Assembly (NCBI GenBank): GCA_964407285.1
Contig: CAYOVG010000262.1
Span: 1 to 10,434 of the forward strand
Length of the DNA: 10,434 nt
From: CAYOVG01 sp964407285
Lineage (GTDB): Bacteria > Desulfobacterota > Syntrophobacteria > Syntrophobacterales > Syntrophobacteraceae
Direction of reading: 5' to 3'
Below, piece by piece: positions 1-7,248 of this stretch (its first letter is position 1; each line of letters begins with the position of its first letter). A program made the translations under genes and the position numbers. The notes under the pieces were generated by a model, which saw only the letters and a list, made by a program, of their open reading frames with translations, was not told the DNA's origin and ran no database searches.

Positions 1-3000
1 CATCCCAAAGCCGTACGGTTTGGTCCCAGCTTCCGCTGGCGATCCTCTTGCCGTCAGGGCTGAAGGCAATGGAGCTGACAACGCCGCAGTGGCCCGCCAG
101 AAGAAGGCCCTTGCCACTTACGATATCCCAGAGCCGGATTGTGTTATCGCTGCTGCCACTGGAAATCCTGTTGCCGTCAGGGCTGAAGGCGACGGAATTG
201 ACAACGCCTGAATGACCTTCCAATGAGATAACTCTGGCGCCGCTTCCAACATCCCAAAGCCGTACGGTTTGATCCCAGCTTCCGCTGGCGATCCTCTTGC
301 CGTCGGGGCTGAAAGCAACGGAGCCGACAACATCGGAATGGCCCTCCCAAATGGCGGCTTCCCTGCAATTCTCGGCTTCCCAGAGCCGTATGGCGTTATC
401 GTCACTTCCAACGGCTATTGTATTGCCATCCGGACTGAAAGCAACGGACCGGGCAGCGTGAGTGTACCCTTCCAAAGAACCAATCCTTTTGCCGCTCTCG
501 GCATCCAAGATCCGGATGGTTCCATTACTGCTTCCAGCGGCGATCTTCTCGCCGTCAGGACTGAAGGCAACGGAGTACACGACACCGGTATGGCCCTCTG
601 AGTATGCGACTTGTTGGCCAACTTCAGTATCCCAGAGCCGTACGGTTTGATCCCAGCTTCCACTGACGATCTTCTTGCCGTCAGGGCTGAAAGCAACGGA
701 ATACACGACACCGAAATGGCCCTTGAGAGAGGCTAGTTCCTCGCCGCTTCCAACATCCCAAAGCCGTACGGTTTGATCCCAGCTTCCGCTGGCGATCCTC
801 TTGCCGTCGGGGCTGAAAGCGACGGAGCCGACAACATCGGAATGGCCCGTGATTGAAACAATTCTCCTGCAACTCTCGACATCCCATACCTGAATGGCGC
901 AATCCGAACCTCCACTGGCGATCCTCTTGCCGTCGGGACTGAAACAGACTGAGTTGACATCACCCAAATGGCCCTTCATTGAGGCAATTTCCTTGCCACT
1001 CCCGACATCCCAGAGCTGGATGGCGCAATCCGAACTTCCACTGGCTATTTTCTCGCCGTCGGGACTGAAACAGACAGAAAGAATACCACCGGAGTGGCTC
1101 TCAAAGAAGTTAATCTCCTTACAGTTTTTCGTATCCCAGAGCCGAATGGTCTGATCCCAGCCTCCACTGGCGATCATCTTGCCGTCGGGGCTGAAAACAA
1201 CAGAACTCACGGCGCCGAAATGGCCTTCCAGGCAGGCGATTTCTTCGCCGTTCTCGATATCCCATAACCGGATGGTTTGATCCCAACTGCCACTGGCAAT
1301 CTTCCTGCCTCCGATGCTGAAAGCAACGGAATTGACACCCCGTGAATGACCGCTATGGGTGCGAGGAAGCAAATCGTATAGTTTGGTCCCAGGCATCCCG
1401 ACCACTTGCGGTCTTGTGCCTGTCAACCACCGTTCGTCCACACCGGCCCTTAGAAGTCCTGCCCGGAACAGGTTCGCTCCGGTAAGATCCACTCCATGCA
1501 TGTCGGCGTTCAGCAGGTTACAGGCCTCGAGATTAGCGCCCGAGAGGTTCGCATTACGCAGAATGGCTTTCCTGAACCGGGCATGTCTGCCGGTGACATT
1601 GGACAAATCCCCTCCCGAGCAATCTGCTCCATCGAGATTGGCTTCTGAAAGGTCCGCTTCCCTCAAGGATGCTCGGGAGAGACGGGCGCCTGTAAGGATT
1701 GAGTCTTTGAGCCCGGCTTTGTCCATTTTTGCTCCGGTCAGATCGACATAAGCAAGTTCCGCGCGGTCCAACACAGCGCCCTCCAGTAGTACTCTGGTGG
1801 GGCGTAACTCTTCAAAAAGGACCTTGAGCGCCTCGGAGTCCTTGATGTTGCCGCAAGATGAGTGTAGGTACCGCACACACCAGTAGAAAATGTGTAGGGC
1901 ATTCTCGGAGATTCGCTTCCGGTAGGATTGGGAGAGGATCTCTCCGGTCGTCTTCACCAGTAGCTCCGCGTCGGTCATCTGGCCTAGAAAGAGAATGATC
2001 TCTTTGGAGAGTTGCCTCACATCCAGGCATTGCACATCGCCTCCCTTCAACCGTCGGGCAATTCGCTTTGCAAGAAAGTATTCCATGAAGGAACGGTGGG
2101 CAAATCCATAGTTGCCTTCTTCATTCCTGGTAAGAAACGATGCGGTTCTGACTTCTGATGAAGCCAGTTCGACATCGGTCAGGGTCACGGTTCGATTTTT
2201 TTCCTTCAGGTAATCCTTCAGGACATCTCCGAGGAAGCTGAAATGCAGTCTTTCCGAATCCTCTTCCCATAAGCGCTCGGCGATTTCTTCCACCAGAAGC
2301 TCACGACCGTCACGGGTCAGTTCCAGTCGCCAGTCATCTCGTTCCAACCATGTCTGTACGTAGGCTCCGTAGAGGTCCGCTGCCAGAATCCGGTTGACGC
2401 CGCCTTGGATTCTGGGTAGTGACTTCACGATCATGTCCAGGAGCACGGGTCGGGAGGAAAGATCTTTGAGGTTATAGACGCCGTCTATAGTAGCCCATGC
2501 CTCCTCCCAGGTTTCCGGTACAGCCTTCCTGAGATATTCCACCACCTGGCTTTCTGTAAACTCCTGGACATACCCGATGGCGTAACCTTCCCGGCCTTTG
2601 ATCGCTTTGTAAAGCTCCGTGGAGGACTCGGGTAGGCCCTGTCTTTCAGCTTGCAGGGTTTCCTCCGTCTCGGTCCTGTCTTTAAAATAGTGCGTCCTGC
2701 AGGTGAGAATGATTTTGGCATTACCCGAGAAGGCGCGGCACAACTCCTGGAAATTTTGCATGGTGAGCGCAGCACTGGTTTGAGTCGCCATTTCGTCGAA
2801 ACCATCGAAGACGAGCAAGATCTTTCCCTCACGAAGGAGGAAGAGGATTGATTCGGGTGATACACTCATCTGGGCCGTCTTCGAGAAATGGTCGAAAAGG
2901 ATGGTTTCGAGGCTCAAAGCCTTGCGCGCATCCTTAAGATTGATGAGGACGGGCGCCGGGGTCGCAGCCCGGTTCCTCTCGTATTCGAGAGCCATGTCGT

Positions 3001-4531
3001 GCGCCAGCCTTCTGGTGAAGGATGTCTTGCCCGTCCCGAAATCGCCGAGCAAAGTGAAAAAACCTCCCGAAGAGCCCTCAAGCCATGCTTTGATATAATC
3101 CAAGAGTGGCTGGGCCCGATGGTCGGTGTCTTCGACAATGACGTTCTGCTCAATGTAGTTTCTTTCGAGTTCCGTGCCGGCGTAGAACGTTCTTAGATAG
3201 GCGATGTAGCGGTCGAAGTTGACGAGGCCGTTCAAAAGTTCGTCGTACGCCTTGACCGTAATATTATGCAATGCGGCGTAGCCTTGCGCATCTTTGGTAA
3301 AGCCGCGCCGGGCCACAATAATGGAAAGACACGAAGGTAGTTCCTTCCTGACGGACTCCAGGGCGTTCTTGACCTGTTCCACGACATCCCTGTCGACATA
3401 CCGTTCCGATTCTTTGCACTCAACGATGAAGCAACGTTCATCGATCTGGGTCTTCATGGTCAGGAACATGTCTATCCAGCCGCCGCCGACCTGCCTTCCC
3501 AATTCGACTTCGTAACCCATGAGTTTGAAAAGCTCGGCTGCCATTCGCTCAAAATTTTTATGCTTGTCTAGAGACTCGAATCCACTCTCCATACTGTACC
3601 CGGGAATACGCGGATTAGGAGGGCTGCTCCCTTTGCCCGTCGCTTCCGCGGGCACGGGAATGCTTAGCCTCTCTTCCGTCAGGATCTTTGCGATCTCCCT
3701 GTAACCGGAACAGAACACATGGTCCGGATATTTAGCCATCCAGACGGTTTCGTCGAAAGCGACTTGCGGGTTGTAGGAAACCTCCACGTGTGGCCGGAGG
3801 TTGAATGCATTCCATTCCTTCAGCCTTTCCTCCCGCAGGTCCGGCCGGTCGGACGGCGCCATAGAGGCAACCCGATAGACCTTGAGTTCTCTTCCCGTGC
3901 GGGCGACCTTCATGGCATCCCTGTCGGTGAGGGAGCTATGCACGATTCGCGTACCCCGCAGGTTTTGACTCCCGTAATTGAAAACCAGAAAGACCACGTC
4001 GGGCAGTTGGACGCAACAGACGCCTCCGATGTCGGTATAGCCCGTTCGCGAGTCGATGAGGACAAAATCGGGCTTGTGGCGCAGCAACTCCTTGCGAATG
4101 AGCTCAAACAAAAGAAAACCGGCTTTCCTTTTCTCACCGAAGAGTTTTTCCCACTCGATGGACGAGAACTTCGATGAATAATCACCTTCGTCGTCTAGCC
4201 TGCCGGCAGGCAGAAGACTGAGCCTCGGGTTCTCAGGATGTTTGACCAGGTAATCTGAAAACTTGCGGGAATCCAGGCATCGGCACTTATTTCCCTTGAA
4301 ATCGGCGACAACATCGACAAAACCGCCCTTTATTCCACCTGCTTCTTGTTCCATGGGCTTGAAGTAAGGGATGTTCTGCACCCCGGGGGCTTCCACATCC
4401 ATATCCCAGATGATGACGGAATGGCCTTTGTGAGCGAGCCACACGGCTGTATTTACAAGCGCAAGAGTCCGTCCGACTCCGCCTTTGAAAGAGTAAAATG
4501 TCGCAAAAAGAGTGTTGCCATTCACAGTCAC
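1..4531 (-). CDS. Giant multidomain conflict protein: KGGVGR P-loop ATPase, PD-(D/E)XK nuclease, NACHT ATPase, pentapeptide repeats, WD40 repeats (C-terminus off window)
   Basis: One uninterrupted minus-strand frame of 1510 codons runs from a GTG at 4529-4531 to the left edge, so the C-terminus is missing. Residues ~8-310 form a ParA/MinD-like ATPase: KGGVGRT at 16-22 keeps the signature Lys but has Arg where GKT has Lys, followed by DMDVEAPG at 43-50 and LIDSRTG at ~158-164. Residues ~320-440 form an Mrr-like PD-(D/E)XK nuclease with D354, then E371-C-K373. Residues ~490-760 form a NACHT domain: Walker A GDFGTGKT (K502), Walker B LLVFDGFDE (D576, D579, E580) and sensor Arg612 in TCRTHYF. The FAHRSFMEYF motif typical of STAND winged-helix regions follows. 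Residues ~905-1040 are pentapeptide repeats (A[N/D]L type) and ~1058 onward WD40 repeats. The inferred role is a repeat-based sensor coupled through a NACHT switch to DNA cleavage, acting in the cytoplasm. The upstream gene's TGA is 13 bp away, and an AAGGA sequence sits just before the start. GTG 4523-4525 and TTG 4562-4564 are alternative starts. No frameshift is visible. Confidence 0.92.
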   Translation of the reverse strand, partial: MTVNGNTLFATFYSFKGGVGRTLALVNTAVWLAHKGHSVIIWDMDVEAPGVQNIPYFKPMEQEAGGIKGGFVDVVADFKGNKCRCLDSRKFSDYLVKHPENPRLSLLPAGRLDDEGDYSSKFSSIEWEKLFGEKRKAGFLLFELIRKELLRHKPDFVLIDSRTGYTDIGGVCCVQLPDVVFLVFNYGSQNLRGTRIVHSSLTDRDAMKVARTGRELKVYRVASMAPSDRPDLREERLKEWNAFNLRPHVEVSYNPQVAFDETVWMAKYPDHVFCSGYREIAKILTEERLSIPVPAEATGKGSSPPNPRIPGYSMESGFESLDKHKNFERMAAELFKLMGYEVELGRQVGGGWIDMFLTMKTQIDERCFIVECKESERYVDRDVVEQVKNALESVRKELPSCLSIIVARRGFTKDAQGYAALHNITVKAYDELLNGLVNFDRYIAYLRTFYAGTELERNYIEQNVIVEDTDHRAQPLLDYIKAWLEGSSGGFFTLLGDFGTGKTSFTRRLAHDMALEYERNRAATPAPVLINLKDARKALSLETILFDHFSKTAQMSVSPESILFLLREGKILLVFDGFDEMATQTSAALTMQNFQELCRAFSGNAKIILTCRTHYFKDRTETEETLQAERQGLPESSTELYKAIKGREGYAIGYVQEFTESQVVEYLRKAVPETWEEAWATIDGVYNLKDLSSRPVLLDMIVKSLPRIQGGVNRILAADLYGAYVQTWLERDDWRLELTRDGRELLVEEIAERLWEEDSERLHFSFLGDVLKDYLKEKNRTVTLTDVELASSEVRTASFLTRNEEGNYGFAHRSFMEYFLAKRIARRLKGGDVQCLDVRQLSKEIILFLGQMTDAELLVKTTGEILSQSYRKRISENALHIFYWCVRYLHSSCGNIKDSEALKVLFEELRPTRVLLEGAVLDRAELAYVDLTGAKMDKAGLKDSILTGARLSRASLREADLSEANLDGADCSGGDLSNVTGRHARFRKAILRNANLSGANLEACNLLNADMHGVDLTGANLFRAGLLRAGVDERWLTGTRPQVVGMPGTKLYDLLPRTHSGHSRGVNSVAFSIGGRKIASGSWDQTIRLWDIENGEEIACLEGHFGAVSSVVFSPDGKMIASGGWDQTIRLWDTKNCKEINFFESHSGGILSVCFSPDGEKIASGSSDCAIQLWDVGSGKEIASMKGHLGDVNSVCFSPDGKRIASGGSDCAIQVWDVESCRRIVSITGHSDVVGSVAFSPDGKRIASGSWDQTVRLWDVGSGEELASLKGHFGVVYSVAFSPDGKKIVSGSWDQTVRLWDTEVGQQVAYSEGHTGVVYSVAFSPDGEKIAAGSSNGTIRILDAESGKRIGSLEGYTHAARSVAFSPDGNTIAVGSDDNAIRLWEAENCREAAIWEGHSDVVGSVAFSPDGKRIASGSWDQTVRLWDVGSGARVISLEGHSGVVNSVAFSPDGNRISSGSSDNTIRLWDIVSGKGLLLAGHCGVVSSIAFSPDGKRIASGSWDQTVRLWD
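2..1360 (-). repeat. WD40 repeat array, 11 visible units with a period of about 126 bp
   Basis: This is the part of the giant gene that encodes its C-terminal beta-propeller. Eleven units of 42 residues are visible, each built on the core SVAFSPDGxxIASGSxD followed by IRLWD; the unit nearest the left edge is cut off. The spacing is 126 bp throughout except between the last two units, where it is 123 bp because one residue is lost in the loop before GHCGVV. Eleven units exceed one seven-bladed propeller, so at least one more propeller probably completes outside the window; 14 units would be a natural total. The stretches 238-344 and 742-848 (exactly four units apart) agree at all but one of 107 bases. 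WD40 propellers bind proteins or peptides, and in NACHT-WD40 proteins they are the presumed sensor. Confidence 0.95.
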
Positions 4532-4544
4532 GCCGTCCTTGTCC

Positions 4545-5375
4545 TCAATGGTGAACGGTAGCAAAGAAAAAGCTGCTCGCGCGTTGACGCGTGGTCATTC
4601 CAGCGATAGCGTCTATTGCTGCTTGATCGAGGTCAGCCAGTTCCACTTCGTCACCCGCCGAATCCGGGTCACAGAACACAAACCTGCCGAAATCCGGGGC
4701 TTTGCCAGCCGGTTCGGGCGAAATCTTCGGGTTCGGGAAGCCGGTTCGCCCGGAATCCCAGGGATCGAACTCTTTTGCGCCGTCGGGTGGGAATTCAGAC
4801 ATTCTTTCCAGCATGTACGCCTTGCCGATGAACCCCAATCTCACAAAGGTAACACCGTTGACCGTCTCCCTCAAAATGAGGTCTTCGGTTTTAAATTCTC
4901 TCAACAGCTTTGAAAGTTGCTGCCGGCTGATGCCCAGTTGTTCGGCCAAATCCATGGGCCTAATCCCTTCTCTGCACCCATGGAGTATTTGCATAAGCCG
5001 CTCCCCGTGCTTCCTCGAGCGAACAAAGCGGCCGGCAAAATCGGGGTCCCGATTTTCAACGGCAAAACCGCATAGATCACGCAGGTGCTCCCATCGGTGG
5101 AACAATCTCCTGCCGCTCTCGGTTGACTTCAGTTTATCGCCCTTCTCACTGTCAATGAAGGCGACTACGGAACAGGCAAATGAACTCAAGTCATCCAGCG
5201 CATCGTTTCGGACGAAGTTTATGAACCTGCCGTCGAGCATCACATCTATGTCGCGCAGACCCTTTCGCTCTCCCTTCACAAGAAGCTTTGCCGCCAGGTC
5301 CAGCAGAGCTTTCGCGGGATCTTTGGCCGTCATCGCCGTTTGAAGGATTGTCGAAGCATTGATTGTATCGGACAT
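4545..5375 (-). CDS. Winged-helix DNA-binding protein, 276 aa, probable cassette regulator
   Basis: I do not recognise a named family over the full length. Residues ~126-188 look like a winged helix-turn-helix: the helix pair DLAEQLGISRQQLSKLLREF (142-161) is followed by a wing-like strand pair around LILRETVNGVTFVRLG. The first ~125 residues look alpha-helical and have no recognised fold. The last ~85 are polar, acidic and rich in Pro and Gly, so probably a flexible tail. The ATG start is well supported by AGGAGG seven bases upstream. The gene follows the nitrilase gene by 54 bp and precedes the giant gene by 13 bp, so co-transcription with the giant gene is likely. A TTGACA promoter with a palindrome over its -10 lies immediately upstream, which suggests autoregulation; that is inference. 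It could instead be an adaptor that brings the giant ATPase/nuclease to DNA. Confidence 0.85.
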   Translation of the reverse strand: MSDTINASTILQTAMTAKDPAKALLDLAAKLLVKGERKGLRDIDVMLDGRFINFVRNDALDDLSSFACSVVAFIDSEKGDKLKSTESGRRLFHRWEHLRDLCGFAVENRDPDFAGRFVRSRKHGERLMQILHGCREGIRPMDLAEQLGISRQQLSKLLREFKTEDLILRETVNGVTFVRLGFIGKAYMLERMSEFPPDGAKEFDPWDSGRTGFPNPKISPEPAGKAPDFGRFVFCDPDSAGDEVELADLDQAAIDAIAGMTTRQRASSFFFATVHH

Positions 5376-5388
5376 AGCGCCCTCCTAT

Positions 5389-5407
5389 GGTTAACTCGAA
5401 GTTAACC
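5389..5407 (-). promoter_or_regulatory. Perfect 19-bp palindrome, candidate operator
   Basis: GGTTAACT-CGA-AGTTAACC has two perfect 8-bp arms around a 3-bp spacer. It lies 14 bp upstream of the start codon of the winged-helix gene and overlaps the proposed -10 element and start site. That is the classic position for a repressor dimer to block RNA polymerase. No T-run follows, so it is not an intrinsic terminator. The adjacent winged-helix protein is the natural candidate ligand, but nothing in the sequence proves binding. Confidence 0.65.
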
Positions 5408-5433
5408 TACTCCCATTCTTGAATCGCTGTCAA
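5404..5433 (-). promoter_or_regulatory. Sigma-70-type promoter for the winged-helix and giant genes
   Basis: On the minus strand a consensus -35 TTGACA (5428-5433) is followed after 18 bp by TAGGTT (5404-5409). The latter keeps the key T, A and final T of a -10 element. The -35 overlaps the last codons and stop of the nitrilase gene, so genes two and three can be transcribed independently of gene one. The -10 runs into the 19-bp palindrome. Confidence 0.55.
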
Positions 5434-5437
5434 GAAT
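5415..5437. repeat. Inverted repeat with 8-bp arms across the nitrilase stop codon
   Basis: ATTCTTGA (5415-5422) and TCAAGAAT (5430-5437) are perfect inverted copies separated by 7 bp. The repeat covers the TGA of the nitrilase gene and the -35 element of the next promoter. It is AT-rich and has no following T-run on the minus strand, so it makes a poor terminator. It could be a second protein-binding site or a weak RNA hairpin between cistrons. Confidence 0.5.
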
Positions 5438-6884
5438 AATCGATTAATTCTTCCTTAACTTTAAGCTCGAAGTAAAGGAGTTCAATATGATCGCTCCGAA
5501 TGGACTTCGAGGATTTAAAAGACGCCTCGCGGTCCGGGACATAGCAGAAAGATGCCCCTTTCTTGTGAATGCATCCGTTACTATCCTTCTTGGCGATCCA
5601 ACTGCTGTTCGCGATGAATGCAGCCGACAGGTTCGTATCCCCGAGCGATTTTGCGGTGTTGTGGAACTTATCGACCGTAGGGGACATGGTAGGCACCAGG
5701 AAGAGATTGGCTCTCGAGTTTTGTAGCGCGGAGCGAGTATCCTCGTGGAAATAGTCTATGCAAATACAGACCGCTATGCGTCCCAGAGGCGTGTCGATAC
5801 AGTTGAGAGTTTTCGAGAGTCTGATGCGCTCATGACCGCCTTCTGGTGAGATCTTCAACGTCTGTTGTAGACTCGGCGCCGCCTTAACATCCTCTTTCGT
5901 GATTTCGAAATTCTTCATCTTGCGGTGTTCCAGGAGTACCTTGCCTCCATGGTTCAAGAGCGTAGAGAGGTTAAAACGATCGTGCGGGGTGTCGCCCATG
6001 TGAAAGCTTCCGGCTGCAACCAGCAATAGACCGCTTCCGTCGGCGGCCAACTTCTTGGAGTTCACTTTCCGAAGCCAGTTCTTAACAACGTTCAACAAGT
6101 TAGAATCTATAGTAAGCTCGGGAAGGACGAGAACGGCAATTCGTTCGTGAAGGCACCGCTTCAAAATACGGTAAAGACGGGCTTTGGCGGTAACCCCGTT
6201 CGAAATACTTTCGAACCAGTAAGGAGTGGCTGCATCAGGAGGCCATGAGTCAATGCAGGACCTAACCACGAATCTGAGATTCTCCATGAAGGGCGTCACC
6301 GCTATCCTCAATCCCTGCTTGATCCGTTCTCTCAATAATGCATTGGTGTTCTCTACCATCGCGTTGTGGCGTAAAATTACCACCGGTTTGGTTCTCCGGA
6401 TGATGCTGATATGTGAGAATACATCCGTAATATTATGAATGCCGGTACCGCGGTGTTCTCGCACGGGTTTGTCTGTGTTTTGGTGGATTGGATTGTAGGG
6501 TCTGGAAGTGATTGTTGCGCTCCCCGCCTTGATTTTGGCGCATCTCAACTCCTGGTTGTAATGGCGGCCGATGTAGGCTCCGAGAGCGCTGAAAAGAGCC
6601 AGGCAGCACACGGTATGGTCCTCTCGGTTCGCCCGGTGCTGTTCGATGAAGGCTTGAAGTTCAGCGGCGTTGCCGGAGGCGCTTCGCGTAGGGAGTAGAG
6701 CCTTTCGGAGATGGTTGAAAGCAACGACTTTCAGATCCTCGAAGAGCGCTCTTGCAGCAGGGTCGGTGTAGATGCTGCCGGACAGTTGATCATAATCCGA
6801 ACAGATCAACTGGTATAGTTTTCCAAAGAAAACAATTGGGTCTTTGACGAGTTCTCGGGCGTTGATGTCCGTTAGTTTTCGCAT
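5430..6884 (-). CDS. CN-hydrolase (nitrilase superfamily) protein with unknown N-terminal region, 484 aa
   Basis: The C-terminal ~290 residues carry the three catalytic motifs of the nitrilase/CN-hydrolase superfamily in order: Glu256 in LVLPELTI, Lys322 in EHRKMKNF, and the nucleophile Cys375 in VCICIDYFHED. This Glu-Lys-Cys triad hydrolyses or transfers C-N bonds of amides or nitriles; the substrate here is unknown. Residues 1-~190 match no domain I know. The ATG at 6882-6884 is chosen because GGGAG precedes it by six bases. An in-frame GTG at 6945-6947 would add 21 residues but leaves little room for the promoter. No signal peptide or membrane segment is evident, so it is probably cytoplasmic. 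It is the first gene of the minus-strand cassette. Nitrilase domains occur in some defence proteins, for example the reverse transcriptases of type 1 DRT systems, which supports but does not prove a role in immunity. Confidence 0.8.
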   Translation of the reverse strand: MRKLTDINARELVKDPIVFFGKLYQLICSDYDQLSGSIYTDPAARALFEDLKVVAFNHLRKALLPTRSASGNAAELQAFIEQHRANREDHTVCCLALFSALGAYIGRHYNQELRCAKIKAGSATITSRPYNPIHQNTDKPVREHRGTGIHNITDVFSHISIIRRTKPVVILRHNAMVENTNALLRERIKQGLRIAVTPFMENLRFVVRSCIDSWPPDAATPYWFESISNGVTAKARLYRILKRCLHERIAVLVLPELTIDSNLLNVVKNWLRKVNSKKLAADGSGLLLVAAGSFHMGDTPHDRFNLSTLLNHGGKVLLEHRKMKNFEITKEDVKAAPSLQQTLKISPEGGHERIRLSKTLNCIDTPLGRIAVCICIDYFHEDTRSALQNSRANLFLVPTMSPTVDKFHNTAKSLGDTNLSAAFIANSSWIAKKDSNGCIHKKGASFCYVPDREASFKSSKSIRSDHIELLYFELKVKEELIDYS

Positions 6885-6937
6885 CGTGCGCTCCCGGCGG
6901 TTGATAATGATGTGAAATGTATTTACTGTGTTGGTCT

Positions 6938-6966
6938 TGGATAGCACCTGTTGTTGATGCTGTCAA
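6938..6966 (-). promoter_or_regulatory. Sigma-70-type promoter for the nitrilase gene
   Basis: On the minus strand a consensus -35 TTGACA (6961-6966) is separated by exactly 17 bp from TATCCA (6938-6943), which matches the first three -10 positions. Transcription would begin near 6931, giving a leader of about 47 nt before the ATG at 6884. No palindrome like that of the second promoter is seen here. Confidence 0.5.
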
Positions 6967-7248
6967 ACGCATTATATTCGCAACATCAGGCATGGAGAGG
7001 CAAGGCGGTAAAGGACATTGCATGAAATATCGAGAGAGCCTGCAATCTGCTAACACACAGAGAGGGATTGGAGCCACTTCTCGTAAGGACCCAGCATAGT
7101 GTGATGGCGGCTGCCTCTTTTGCCCAGATGGCGACACTTTTGTTGAAGTTTGAGGATATTTTCTCTCCACTGGAACGATCGAACTGTTTAGAATAGAAGA
7201 AAAGATCACTATCGCTCCATGGAATAAGAATGAAAGGAGAATATTCCG
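6967..7248. other. Divergent intergenic region without a recognisable gene
   Basis: This stretch separates the minus-strand cassette from the plus-strand Uma2 remnant. I see no tRNA, structured RNA, transposon end or convincing coding sequence. Near the right end, AAAGGAG (about 9 bp before 7249) is the ribosome binding site of the decayed Uma2 gene. Minus-strand open frames that cross this region lack recognisable domains and continue antisense through that remnant. Confidence 0.5.

Noticed and set aside
1..1360. Regular 126-bp repeats as a possible CRISPR array or satellite
   Set aside because: Units are directly adjoining, keep the reading frame and encode WD40 motifs; there are no short constant repeats with unique spacers.
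1359..1751. Plus-strand open frame of 130 codons
   Set aside because: It is the reverse side of the pentapeptide-repeat segment, whose five-residue periodicity explains the open frame.
3719..4177. Plus-strand open frame of 152 codons
   Set aside because: It is antisense to the KGGVGR ATPase domain, whose motifs and continuous frame are convincing.
4702..5343. Plus-strand open frame of 213 codons
   Set aside because: It is antisense to the winged-helix gene, which has a strong ribosome binding site; the opposite frame is rich in Ser and Arg with no domain.
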